DNA of 32,319 nt from Candidatus Zixiibacteriota bacterium (GCA_024277795.1 JAJRUL010000099.1:1-32319), one strand, 5' to 3'; positions 9,934-19,898 are shown, counted from the first letter of the stretch. The notes: generated by a model from the sequence alone, not told the origin. A program made the numbers and translations.

Positions 9934-10118
9934 CCCTCAAAACCGCACGTTTTGTGCGCACCATCGCAAAGCGGTTTCTTCTTTGATTCACCACACCTGC
10001 ACAAAAAGAGCTTACTCTCGACGGTCTTTGTTGTACCGTTAGGGAGTAAAACATCTGCAGAACCCATCTCAAGTTTTGCGGGACCGTTTTCTATGATTGT
10101 TATTTTGACATCTGCCAT
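9930..10118 (-). CDS. CDGSH-type iron-sulfur domain protein
   Basis: CRCGESKKKPLCDGAH = CxC-x6-CDGxH motif; 62 aa. Stop codon overlaps the convergent ECF-S stop (CTAA). Confidence 0.85.
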   Translation of the reverse strand: MADVKITIIENGPAKLEMGSADVLLPNGTTKTVESKLFLCRCGESKKKPLCDGAHKTCGFEG

Positions 10119-10190
10119 AACTTCTCCTTTATGTTGTTTGCTTGTTATGTATTGTTACAACAGATAGTACCGACAAAAGTTCAGATTGTA

Positions 10191-11192
10191 TCAGTCACGC
10201 AGTATAGTAGCTTCACCACCTGAGACAGTAGCCTGTCCTGATTGAGTTGTGACAATAAGCGATCCTGATGTTGAAATGTCGGTTGCAATCCCTTCAATGC
10301 TCTTCTCACCATATCCTATTTGAATGTGCTGACCTATCAAAGATGATTTTGTTTTGATTTGGTCAAGAAAAGGAGATAGGCCTGATTGCATGAACAGCAG
10401 GTATCCTTTTTCAAAGTTCAGCAAAAGTTTTTGCAACAGTTGTACCCGATTAATATATCTACCAGTTGCAATCTGTAATGAGGTTGCAGTTGTTCGCAAA
10501 TCATCAGGAAAATCTGCCACACTTTGATTGATATTGATACCTATTCCGACTACAAGATGCTCAATCTTTTCCCGATCTGCAGAGATTTCGGAAAGAATCC
10601 CACATACTTTGTGACCGTTAATTAACAGATCGTTTGGCCATTTGATAGCCAGAGGTAAACCTGTCTGCTCTTCTATAGTTGTTGCCACTATCAGACCTGT
10701 CATCAAAGTGATGCCAGATGCTTGTTCGGTCTTGAATTGCGGTTTTAATATTATAGTTATATATATGCCAAGTCCTGAAGGGGAGAGCCATGATCTGCCG
10801 AGCCGTCCTCTGCCTGCTGTTTGTTGTTCAGCGACAACGATCGTCCCGTTGCGTGCACCTTGTGATGCTAACTGTAGAGCGGTCTGGTTGGTTGATTGTA
10901 ATGTTTGATAGGCGTGTATTTCAGTCCCGATAAACTCTGTCGTTAGCTTATGTTTGATTTCTGTAGCAGTAAGACAGTCGGGAGAACTTAGCAATCTGAT
11001 ACTTGTTTCGGTAATTTGCAAAGTATATCCGAGAGCTGTCAATTCTGTAACAGCATTAAGAATCTGCCGACGTTCAGCATTCACCGTGACAATGAGTGTT
11101 TCTATCGCCATCGACTGTTGTGGTTGCAATCGCAGTTGAGCAAGAAGTTGATCTGAGAGTGATTCGCTCATATTATGCAGGGAGTTATTCAA
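10191..11192 (-). CDS. birA: Biotin-[acetyl-CoA-carboxylase] ligase / biotin operon repressor-type BirA
   Basis: AGRGRLGRSWLSPSGLGIYITIIL, IKWPNDLLINGHKVCGILSE, N-terminal HTH-like segment. Confidence 0.93.
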   Translation of the reverse strand: MNNSLHNMSESLSDQLLAQLRLQPQQSMAIETLIVTVNAERRQILNAVTELTALGYTLQITETSIRLLSSPDCLTATEIKHKLTTEFIGTEIHAYQTLQSTNQTALQLASQGARNGTIVVAEQQTAGRGRLGRSWLSPSGLGIYITIILKPQFKTEQASGITLMTGLIVATTIEEQTGLPLAIKWPNDLLINGHKVCGILSEISADREKIEHLVVGIGININQSVADFPDDLRTTATSLQIATGRYINRVQLLQKLLLNFEKGYLLFMQSGLSPFLDQIKTKSSLIGQHIQIGYGEKSIEGIATDISTSGSLIVTTQSGQATVSGGEATILRD

Positions 11193-12066
11193 TTACGAGC
11201 ATACTGAAATCAGATGTAGGAGCAGAATGAGTCAATGCTCCGATCGAAATGAAATCAACGCCACTTTCAGCAACATCGGCAACATTATCAAGATTGACAT
11301 TACCTGACGCTTCGAGCTTGACCTCACTATTGAGACTGCGCGCACGTTCAACCATCCTTTTAAGTGATTTGGGTGATTGATTGTCAAGAAGAAGCCTCAT
11401 AACACCGCAGTCGATCGCTTCAGTTAGCTCATTTTCATTTTTTACTTCAACTTCAATCAGGATATTCTTTGGGTCAGTTTCAAATTGAAGGGTAAAATCG
11501 GGTGTTGACATATAATGACGAATATGTTCAACAGCGGATCGTATCGAACCAGCAGATGATATATGATTGTCTTTGATTAGCACCATGTCATCGAGTCCGC
11601 GACGATGATTACACCCTCCTCCATGAACAACCGCTTCTTTTTCAAGCAGTCGGTAGCCGGGGGTCGTTTTACGGGTATCGAGAATAGTGCATTGTGTATG
11701 TTTGACTCTATGGACGAAGTTGGCAGTAAGCGAGGCAATACCTGATAATCGACCGAGAAAGTTCAATGCTGTTCGTTCAGAAGCTAAGAGGGATAGATTG
11801 AACCCGTCGATTTCTGCAATGAGATCACCTCGTGTGAAAACGTTTCCATCATTTTTCAGAAAGTGAACTTTGTTGGCTGAGTCGATCTGATCAAAGACTA
11901 ATAATGCAGGTTTTGTACCAGAGAGTACACCTTCAGATTTTGCGACAATCTTCGCTTTCATTCTGTTCGGTTCAAGACAGCCGAGGGAGGTCAGGTCTCC
12001 TTTGCCAATATCTTCTTCAACCGCATGTTTAACCAAAGCGATAATATTCTGCGACAATTCAGTCAT
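11185..12066 (-). CDS. nadC: Nicotinate-nucleotide pyrophosphorylase (carboxylating)
   Basis: EDIGKGDLTS, ILDTRKTTPGYRLLEKEAVVHGGGCNHRRGLDDMVLIKDNH, LEASGNVNLDNVADVAESGVDFISIGALTHS. Confidence 0.96.
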   Translation of the reverse strand: MTELSQNIIALVKHAVEEDIGKGDLTSLGCLEPNRMKAKIVAKSEGVLSGTKPALLVFDQIDSANKVHFLKNDGNVFTRGDLIAEIDGFNLSLLASERTALNFLGRLSGIASLTANFVHRVKHTQCTILDTRKTTPGYRLLEKEAVVHGGGCNHRRGLDDMVLIKDNHISSAGSIRSAVEHIRHYMSTPDFTLQFETDPKNILIEVEVKNENELTEAIDCGVMRLLLDNQSPKSLKRMVERARSLNSEVKLEASGNVNLDNVADVAESGVDFISIGALTHSAPTSDFSMLVIE

Positions 12067-12185
12067 AACCGTAAATTACATGCTTTGACAATGTTGGTCA
12101 ACACACGTTGTGCGTTTTTCTCCTTTCGTTGGTTTTGCTCTTTATCTTGTTTTGCGAATCGAACTAACTACCGTATATTCTAAGT

Positions 12186-13130
12186 ATGGAAACTGACGGG
12201 AAAAGAATTGTCGCTGTTTTAGGATATGGGTCGCAAGGTCGGGCTATTGCTCAGAATTTGCATGACTCGGGCTACAATGTCATTGTAGGTTTGAAATCAG
12301 GATCACAATCAAGGCGTATCGCCAAAGCTGATGGACAGACACAGATAACGACCTTAGCAAACGCAGTTAAAACTGCTTCGATTATCTGTTTTGCATTGCC
12401 TGATCATACCCATAGAACACTCTATGAAAGTGACATTGAATCGAACATAGTCGGGAACAAGGCACTCTGGTTTCTGCATGGTCTTTCAATACATTTTGGA
12501 CAGATCAAACCTCCCTCTAACTGCGATGTTATCTTGATCGCCCCGCATGCGCCAGGTGTTGCGTTGCGTGAGGAATATCTCGGGTCGCAATCACTTTCGG
12601 GTTTTTATTGTGTGTATCAGGATATATCCCGTTCTGCCAAGAAGCTCACATTCGAATTAGCTGAAGCAATCGGTCTGAAACGGAATAATCTCATCAAAAC
12701 GACTTTTGAGCATGAAGCGATCGGCGATCTCTTCGGAGAACAAGCAGTGTTGTGCGGAGGGATGGCCTCACTTATTAAGAACGGCTTTGAAGTCTTAATC
12801 GAGGCAGGATTATCTCCTAAGAGTGCATGGCTTGAGGTAGCGTTTCAACTCGATCTGATTATCGACCTGATAAAAAAACATGGAATTGAAGGGATGTTCA
12901 ATAGGATTTCAGTTGCAGCTCGTTATGGGTCATTACTTACAGGGCCGAAGCTGATTGATGAGTCTGTGAAGAAGAGGATGAAAGATCAACTTGATGAGAT
13001 AACGTCAGGCCGATTCGCTGAAAAGCTTGCATCCCTTACTGAAGCCGATATATCAAAATTAAGCGACCAACTCAAAGCACTAACCAACCAAAAGCTTGAA
13101 CAAACAGCTCGTATATTTTCATCCAAGTAA
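12186..13130 (+). CDS. Divergent class I ketol-acid reductoisomerase-like protein
   Basis: VLGYGSQGRAIAQNLHDSGYNVIVGLKSGSQS Rossmann motif, HGLSIHFGQI, DLFGEQAVLCGG; several canonical active-site positions differ, so ilvC is not assigned. Confidence 0.85.
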   Translation: METDGKRIVAVLGYGSQGRAIAQNLHDSGYNVIVGLKSGSQSRRIAKADGQTQITTLANAVKTASIICFALPDHTHRTLYESDIESNIVGNKALWFLHGLSIHFGQIKPPSNCDVILIAPHAPGVALREEYLGSQSLSGFYCVYQDISRSAKKLTFELAEAIGLKRNNLIKTTFEHEAIGDLFGEQAVLCGGMASLIKNGFEVLIEAGLSPKSAWLEVAFQLDLIIDLIKKHGIEGMFNRISVAARYGSLLTGPKLIDESVKKRMKDQLDEITSGRFAEKLASLTEADISKLSDQLKALTNQKLEQTARIFSSK

Positions 13131-13314
13131 TTCTCTGCCAACTTTTTAATAATTTTTTTGTCATGGTACGGTCATGAACGAAGAATTATAAACAGTTCAA
13201 GTTTGTGAAATAAAGTACAAATAGTCTCTGTGTAATGACATCGCTGTGACATTCTAACAGTAGTATCCATATAGTTTTACATCTGAATAACCTGATATAG
13301 GCATTGGAACAGAG

Positions 13315-15546
13315 ATGAAATATAGTATAATACTTTTAATAATGTGCTTGCTCGTTTCTGCAGTTGCAGAGCCTGCCTTTGCTATGAAAGTCAGCGGTAA
13401 AGTTGTTAACAGTGAGACGGGTAATCCTATAGATCGTGCTACGGTTCATATTGCAGGGACTGCTGAGGCAACAGCAAGCGACAAACATGGATTCTTCACA
13501 ATAGATATTCCAGACGGATCAAAACAGGAGCTTTATGTTACCTGTATCGGTTTTGACCAATCTGAAATAGTGAGAGTGACTGATAGTCTTGATGAGATTG
13601 TTTTTCGATTGAGTCCTGCCCCTTGGGTGCTTAATGATGTTGTTGTGACTGGAACACGTTCACCTCATTTGCTGAAGGATGTACCTGTACAGACTGAAGT
13701 AGTTTCAAAGCGTGATATGATGCGGACGGGTGCGAAAACGGTTGATGAAGCATTGATATCATCAATCGGTATTCAGGTCACAGGTGGAGGACTTTCAGGT
13801 CAAGAAGCATCAATTCGCGGAGTAGAGGGTGACCGTGTTTTGATACTTATCGATGGTGAGCGTGCAGTCGGTCGAGTTCGTGGTTCAATAGACCTCTCTC
13901 AGTATTCACTTGCAAATGTTGAAAAGATTGAGATTATCAAAGGGAGCGGTGCAACGCTGTATGGTTCTGATGCTATTGGTGGTGTGGTAAATATTATTAC
14001 CAAACGTCCTATAGCATCCACGGGGAGTGTGAATCTCTACGGCGACTATGGTTCGTATACAACATATAACCCATTGATTGAATTTGAATATGGTAATCAG
14101 AAAACAGCGATCAATGGTGGTGTACAGTTTTATTCGACTAATGGGTTTGATCTGGATAAATCAACTCCGCATACCAACGGACAAGACGCTATAGATCGCC
14201 TCAATTTCAATGCAAAGTTGAGAAGAAAACTATCGACCAAGTGGAGTATGACAGGCTCGGCTCGTTTTATGCGCGAGCAGAGAAACTGGATAGAGTCAGA
14301 AGTTGTTGCCCAGAACGCTTTTCAAGACACAACGTATGTATATAGTGATGATGAGTCGAACCAACGGTATGAAGGGTCGCTTTCATTCGATTATCTATCG
14401 GGTGACAACTACTCGATGAAAGGGCGTGTCTTTGCTACCTATTATAATCATGAATTTGACAAATACAGCTCTGATCGGATCAATTGGATCGATGCATCTC
14501 AGACAGAAGATCTCTATGTTGATGTCTCCTATACCTCCAACTATGTGATTGGTCAGTCTCATGTCGCGACGTATGGTTTGGATTATAGCTATCAAGATTT
14601 GAAGTCAAAAGATCAACTTGTCGAGGGAGTGTTAGCAGATAAGGCTGGTTCGGCGTATTTGCAGTATGAATATAGCCCAATAAAGAATCTCAATTTTCTT
14701 CCAGGTGTTCGGTATGACAATCATAGTTCTTTTGGTGGTCATGTTAATCCATCGATCAATATTATGTGGTCTCCCGGTGAGCAATTAAAGATACGTGGTT
14801 TCTTAGGGCGGGGGTTTCGGGCACCATCTATCAAACAACAGTACTTTATTTTTGATCATACAGCCGCAGGTTACATCGTCTATGGTGGTCGGGTTGATTT
14901 ACCGTCGGGAGTTGCTAGTTCAGGCTCATACTCTGATTTGATTCAGGAGACTTCGGTAAACAGTTCCCTTTCTGCTGAGTTTTCATATGGAACTATGGGC
15001 TTACATCGGCTTACCTATTTTTATAATCATCTCAACAACTTGATTGATTTTGTTCTTATCGGATTTACTCCTACATATTGGCGGGGCGTGTATGTCTATC
15101 AGAACATTGAGACAGCAATCACTCAAGGTGTTGAATGGGAATCGAGAATCCGTCTGGGGAAAACGGTCGAATTTTCATTTTCTTACAACTATCTTTTCTC
15201 ACGCAATCTTGGGACACAAGAACGGTTGATCAACCGACCTGCGCATACGCTTAAGTTTTATCTGACGGGATTTCATGCGAAAAGAGGTTTTGGCGGATCA
15301 ATCTGGGGAGACTATCAGTCGAATAAACTGTGGCGAGCACGTTCAAACACAGGGGGGAACGAAAATCCAGGCGAGTATGCCCCGCATCGCACTCGACTGA
15401 GTGTGAATCTTTTCAAACGTTGGTCAAATAGCTTTGAAGCATTTATGAAAATAGAAAACCTGTTTGATGAAACTAATGTGAAATATGGATATTGGCCTGG
15501 TAGAGAAGTCTATTTTGGAATAAAGTATAACATCGGGAAACAGTAA
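13315..15546 (+). CDS. TonB-dependent outer membrane receptor with N-terminal CarboxypepD_reg-like domain; possibly heme-related
   Basis: Signal peptide; KVSGKVVNSETGNPIDRATVHIAGT; plug ASIRGVEGDRVLILIDGERAVG, GSGATLYGSDAIGGVVNIITKRP; FRAPSIKQ; barrel terminus. Followed by HmuY-like gene. Confidence 0.92.
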   Translation: MKYSIILLIMCLLVSAVAEPAFAMKVSGKVVNSETGNPIDRATVHIAGTAEATASDKHGFFTIDIPDGSKQELYVTCIGFDQSEIVRVTDSLDEIVFRLSPAPWVLNDVVVTGTRSPHLLKDVPVQTEVVSKRDMMRTGAKTVDEALISSIGIQVTGGGLSGQEASIRGVEGDRVLILIDGERAVGRVRGSIDLSQYSLANVEKIEIIKGSGATLYGSDAIGGVVNIITKRPIASTGSVNLYGDYGSYTTYNPLIEFEYGNQKTAINGGVQFYSTNGFDLDKSTPHTNGQDAIDRLNFNAKLRRKLSTKWSMTGSARFMREQRNWIESEVVAQNAFQDTTYVYSDDESNQRYEGSLSFDYLSGDNYSMKGRVFATYYNHEFDKYSSDRINWIDASQTEDLYVDVSYTSNYVIGQSHVATYGLDYSYQDLKSKDQLVEGVLADKAGSAYLQYEYSPIKNLNFLPGVRYDNHSSFGGHVNPSINIMWSPGEQLKIRGFLGRGFRAPSIKQQYFIFDHTAAGYIVYGGRVDLPSGVASSGSYSDLIQETSVNSSLSAEFSYGTMGLHRLTYFYNHLNNLIDFVLIGFTPTYWRGVYVYQNIETAITQGVEWESRIRLGKTVEFSFSYNYLFSRNLGTQERLINRPAHTLKFYLTGFHAKRGFGGSIWGDYQSNKLWRARSNTGGNENPGEYAPHRTRLSVNLFKRWSNSFEAFMKIENLFDETNVKYGYWPGREVYFGIKYNIGKQ

Positions 15547-15591
15547 CTGCTGTATAGAACAATAATGAAACAATCAAGGAGAAGTAACACA

Positions 15592-16674
15592 ATGCGTCCT
15601 ATCTTACTCATTTTCTTAGGACTGGTCACCGTGGCTTTTGTCGGATGTGGAGACGATAACAGTCCAACAGGTGGAACAACAACAACTTCCGGGACAACAA
15701 CAACCTGGAATTCGACAGGACAATATTTTGTCACCACCGTTGATGCAACATCATCAGATGAGTTCGCTATGTTCTCTTTTGCAGGACATGATACACTGAT
15801 TCCAGTTAGTGAATATGATGATCGTTACGCCACAGATTCATACGCGACAGCAGATTTGTGGGATATTGCTTTTCGCCGTGAAGTGATCAAGCTCAACGGG
15901 GGATCATCGACAACAAATAACGGAGATGTTGTCGGAGCTAGCCTTGGAGTGGTTAACTTCGATACTATTTCGATTGCAGATACCGCAGGTGTTGAGTGGA
16001 TGGCTGATGCAATCAATTATTTTATCGATAATTGGTATACATATAACCCTCTAACTCATGTTTTATCAGCGAACCAATATGTGTGGTCGATGGTTGATGC
16101 AGGTGGAGTAAACTACTTGAAATTCCGTGTTGATTCAATGGTTGGGGCGGGTGCTCCTCCTTCGATGGGAACGATTTACTTGACCTATTTCTACCAATCA
16201 ACTCCGAACTCAATGGACCTGAGCGGAACAACATCATCAGGAATTGTCAATGTTGGATCAACAAGCGGATATTTCGATTTTTCTACAGGATCTCAGGTGA
16301 CTCCCGCTTCACCGACAACGAGCACTGACTGGGATATAAAATTTGAGAATTATGAAATTAAGCAGAATTCAGGGCCGAATGGTTCAGGAAAATGTTCGGC
16401 TTTTCCAGCTTATGGTGAGCTTACCACTCCGACTGCGATTGATAGTTTTGTTGCACAGCCTGCAGGTGCACCGACATTTCCTGATATTCCTCAATCAGTC
16501 TTAACCGATTGGTACAGTTACAATCCTGACAATCATCAACTAACATCTCTTTCTGAAGTATATTTGATTAAAACAGGCGGTTCTGTCTACAAACTACAGA
16601 TAACAAGCTACTACGCAAACGTAGGCGGGGTACCGACTTCAGGAAATTATTCTTTCAAGTGGGTTAAATTATAA
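15592..16674 (+). CDS. HmuY-like lipoprotein with two tandem HmuY-type domains
   Basis: Start at 15592 preferred because AAGGAG lies just upstream; lipobox VAFVGC. Two copies of WDI.F...K.N and WY[TS]YNP..H.L patterns. Confidence 0.75.
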   Translation: MRPILLIFLGLVTVAFVGCGDDNSPTGGTTTTSGTTTTWNSTGQYFVTTVDATSSDEFAMFSFAGHDTLIPVSEYDDRYATDSYATADLWDIAFRREVIKLNGGSSTTNNGDVVGASLGVVNFDTISIADTAGVEWMADAINYFIDNWYTYNPLTHVLSANQYVWSMVDAGGVNYLKFRVDSMVGAGAPPSMGTIYLTYFYQSTPNSMDLSGTTSSGIVNVGSTSGYFDFSTGSQVTPASPTTSTDWDIKFENYEIKQNSGPNGSGKCSAFPAYGELTTPTAIDSFVAQPAGAPTFPDIPQSVLTDWYSYNPDNHQLTSLSEVYLIKTGGSVYKLQITSYYANVGGVPTSGNYSFKWVKL

Positions 16675-16696
16675 TACCTCTTTTTATACCTTCAAG

Positions 16697-16732
16697 AAAA
16701 GCCCTCAAATATCTGAATGGGGGCTTTTTTCC
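16697..16732 (+). terminator. Rho-independent terminator after HmuY-like gene
   Basis: AAAAGCCCTC...GGGGGCTTTTTT stem with T tract. Confidence 0.8.
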
Positions 16733-16824
16733 TATGGAAAGTGTTTATTTTAGCCAAAACCTTTGCAAAGCTAGTCAATGATTTAATTTGACGCTGATTT
16801 GTATCAACCCTAACTTCTCCCGTT

Positions 16825-18825
16825 ATGAATAAATATCTACGGCAAGGCTGTTTTGTTTTGGCAGTGTTGTTAACACTGGTGGTGGCATGGTATGCATTTG
16901 ATTACCTCAGGGTACCAAGCAAGATTCATACTATAGCCAAAATAGTTCATCTTGAGGACCGTCGTGAATTCTCAGGTCGTCTCAAGAGCTTGCTTAAGAA
17001 TAATGATACTGAGATTCGTGCACGAACGGCTCTTGCAATCGGTCGAATCGGCGGACCGGGTAGTGCGTCTCTATTGTTTCCGTTTGTTATGAACGATCCG
17101 TCGTTAGATGTTCGTATGTCAGCAGTATTTGGGATCGGACTGACGGGAGAGAAAGATTATGCAGACAAATTGCTTGATATAGCGTATGATCTGCCGTCAT
17201 CGGTAGGTGCGGGAGCAGTTGAAGCAATCGGTCGATTGGCTGATAGCAGTATGACTGAAGTAGGGGAACAACTAGTTACATTTTTGAGTCACCCCTCTCC
17301 TGAAGTTCGTGAAGCAACGTGTTATGCTCTTTATCGTGCAGGAGTTCGATCAGCAGGTGCTGATGTGATCAGATTGCTACAGGATGAAAAGGATGAATCA
17401 GTACGTAAAGCGGCTTTATTTATGCTCGCTCGTACGGAAAACAAGAATGCTATGGATATATATGCCGACTTTCTTGGCAGTACAGATCCTGACAGTCGAT
17501 CACTGGCAGTTCAAGGTTTGAGTTTTGATGATAGTAATGAATCTTTACGCTACCTTACAATCGCGCTCAATGATGCAAATAATAATATTGTAGGCGAAGT
17601 TATTAAGGCACTCTCCAAAAGAAAAGCTCGTGTAGTTGCCCCCTTGCTTTTGAAGAGACTGGAACGTGAAACTGATGAGAAACTTATTATTCGGCTTATT
17701 GAAGCTTTCGAGAAACTCCATTATAGCACAGCAATTGATCAGGCACTTCTTATAGCCAGTCGTCGTGGTTCTGATAATATCGTGTCAGCAACTGTCACAT
17801 ATGTTACAAGTATACGAAAAGATCGCGCTGTCAGCTATATTGACTCTCTGATTCTCTTTAACGGTCCGCAAGTTCGAGCATCATGTGCCAAAGCATTTGG
17901 GATAATCGATGATGAGAAAGTAAAAAACAGACTTAACGGGTTGTTCAAAGATGAAGACCCTATTGTGCGCGCTTCTGCCTTTAAAGAACTGGTTAGAATA
18001 GACTCTTCTGATATTGATTATTATTTGCAAACAGGGTTGAATGATGTGGATTGGGTTGTGAAAGCACTTGCAATTAACAAAGTGGGAGAATTAAAGAAAG
18101 AAACATACCTTCCTGCTTTGCATACAATCTTATCAGAAGGGATCAAGGTTGATGCTGGAGTACGTCAATCAATTGTTGAAGCTGTAGGCAATTTCATTGT
18201 TGACGGGAAAGCAGATTCAATTGTTCAGGAGATATTGTTACTTGGGATGGAAGACAGCGAAGTCATTGTACGAAGTACCGCAAAGAAGTCCTGGGATAAG
18301 CAGAAGAATATGCCACCCGTTCCAATGTTGAGTATCGGACAGACGAGAATACTGAAATCAGAAATCCGTCATGCACTTAATCGGTACACTCATAATCCGT
18401 ATGCTACTATTGTTACTTCAAAAGGTGATATAGAAATTGAATTGTACCTTGATATTGCACCACTTACTGTGCTAAACTTTTTTGAGTTAGCCAATACCGG
18501 TTTCTACGATGGTTTGAGTTTTCATCGTGTTATCCCGAATACTGTTATACAAGGTGGCGATCCGAGAGGTGACGGTTGGGGTGGCCCTGACTATTTTATC
18601 CGTTGTGAGTATTCACGTGAAAGATTTAAGAGAGGAACTCTCGGTATTGCCACTTCAGGGAAAGATACGGGCGGATCTCAATTCTTTATAACTCTCTCGG
18701 CACAGCCAGAATATGATGGACGATATACAGTTTTTGGTCAAGTGCTTTCGGGGATGGATGTGGTAGACCAGATTGTTAAGGGGGATATTATAGAAACTGT
18801 TTATGTCCTGGAGGGTGATAGATGA
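16825..18825 (+). CDS. Membrane-anchored HEAT-repeat protein fused to C-terminal cyclophilin-type peptidyl-prolyl isomerase
   Basis: N-terminal TM; repeated HEAT helices (DTEIRARTALAIGRIGG, SLDVRMSAVFGIGLTG, SPEVREATCYALYRAG etc.); C-terminal FHRVIPNTVIQGGDPRGDGWGG and GSQFFITLS cyclophilin motifs. Confidence 0.9.
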   Translation: MNKYLRQGCFVLAVLLTLVVAWYAFDYLRVPSKIHTIAKIVHLEDRREFSGRLKSLLKNNDTEIRARTALAIGRIGGPGSASLLFPFVMNDPSLDVRMSAVFGIGLTGEKDYADKLLDIAYDLPSSVGAGAVEAIGRLADSSMTEVGEQLVTFLSHPSPEVREATCYALYRAGVRSAGADVIRLLQDEKDESVRKAALFMLARTENKNAMDIYADFLGSTDPDSRSLAVQGLSFDDSNESLRYLTIALNDANNNIVGEVIKALSKRKARVVAPLLLKRLERETDEKLIIRLIEAFEKLHYSTAIDQALLIASRRGSDNIVSATVTYVTSIRKDRAVSYIDSLILFNGPQVRASCAKAFGIIDDEKVKNRLNGLFKDEDPIVRASAFKELVRIDSSDIDYYLQTGLNDVDWVVKALAINKVGELKKETYLPALHTILSEGIKVDAGVRQSIVEAVGNFIVDGKADSIVQEILLLGMEDSEVIVRSTAKKSWDKQKNMPPVPMLSIGQTRILKSEIRHALNRYTHNPYATIVTSKGDIEIELYLDIAPLTVLNFFELANTGFYDGLSFHRVIPNTVIQGGDPRGDGWGGPDYFIRCEYSRERFKRGTLGIATSGKDTGGSQFFITLSAQPEYDGRYTVFGQVLSGMDVVDQIVKGDIIETVYVLEGDR

Positions 18826-19631
18826 AAAGAGATATTGATTATATAATTTTGTTACTGCTTTTGAGTTTTACCTGCTGTACAGTTTTGGCACAAAGCTCTA
18901 ACCGTATTGATGCAGATGCGATTATTGATCAGGTGCTTGTTGTGGCAAACCGACAGAGCGAAAAGATTCAAGATATAACATTTGACACTGAATCACTTCG
19001 TGGGAAGTATGATGAGAAGAAAGGCTTTCAGGAAGAATCGCGTTTTATAAAAAAAGTATATTTGAAATATCATCCTGATACGGTCTGGTATGCCGAGACA
19101 TATCTTGAATACTATGAGGGGGATGTCTTACAATCACCGAAGAAAATGAACGAAACAGTATCTGAGTTGCGTGAAAAGAGAAAAAAGCGCAAAGCGCTTA
19201 ATATCAGTTTTGATATGTTGACACCATTTAAGCAGGAAAACCGATCTGAGTATGAGATAACGTATCTTGGTATAGCTACGGATAAGATAGAAGGGTATGT
19301 TTGCCATCATTTCAAAGCTGAGTCAAAAACAGAAGACGACAAAAAAATCAATGGCGACTATTACTTTGAAGCCGATACATTTCATCTTGTCCGTGTTGAT
19401 TTTGAACCTGCAAAATTGATTAAGAAGATGATGTTCAAGCTCAATGAACTGAATATGAGTTTGTACTATGGTCCGACCGAAGAAGGATATTGGGTCCCCC
19501 GACAGTTTGATGTGAGAGGGAAAGGTAAAGCAGCCTTTTTTATCGGTGTAAATTTTGCCAGTACGGAATATTTTCGAAATCCACGGATTAATATTGGCCT
19601 TGATGACAAACTCTTTATTGCAGAAGAATAA
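18822..19631 (+). CDS. Exported LolA-like / outer membrane lipoprotein-sorting-type protein
   Basis: Signal peptide; DGYYFEADTFHLVRVDF-type pattern (NGDYYFEADTFHLVRVDFE); ATGA overlap with upstream stop. Confidence 0.55.
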   Translation: MKRDIDYIILLLLLSFTCCTVLAQSSNRIDADAIIDQVLVVANRQSEKIQDITFDTESLRGKYDEKKGFQEESRFIKKVYLKYHPDTVWYAETYLEYYEGDVLQSPKKMNETVSELREKRKKRKALNISFDMLTPFKQENRSEYEITYLGIATDKIEGYVCHHFKAESKTEDDKKINGDYYFEADTFHLVRVDFEPAKLIKKMMFKLNELNMSLYYGPTEEGYWVPRQFDVRGKGKAAFFIGVNFASTEYFRNPRINIGLDDKLFIAEE

Positions 19632-19697
19632 AATGAAGTTGAAACAGTTCGATAAGATAGATCAAAAAACACCCTAAGAATTGCGGAGAGAAAAAGA

Positions 19698-19898
19698 ATG
19701 CGTTTCACACTCGACAAATCACCGACTGAACAGATAGTAATTGAAGATTCCGAATACAAAGGACGTCAGCTTGTTACCTTAAGAATCTACTTTCTCTCAG
19801 CAGATGAAGAATGGTTGCCAACGAAAAAAGGTGTTACATTTAAACGAGAACAGCTTGCAGATGTGATAGAGAATCTACAGAAAATAGCCGCTGGTTGA
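19698..19898 (+). CDS. PC4/p15-like ssDNA-binding transcriptional coactivator family small protein
   Basis: YKGRQLVTLRIYFLSADEEWLPTKKGVTFKREQLADVIENLQKI resembles the PC4 domain. Confidence 0.7.
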   Translation: MRFTLDKSPTEQIVIEDSEYKGRQLVTLRIYFLSADEEWLPTKKGVTFKREQLADVIENLQKIAAG

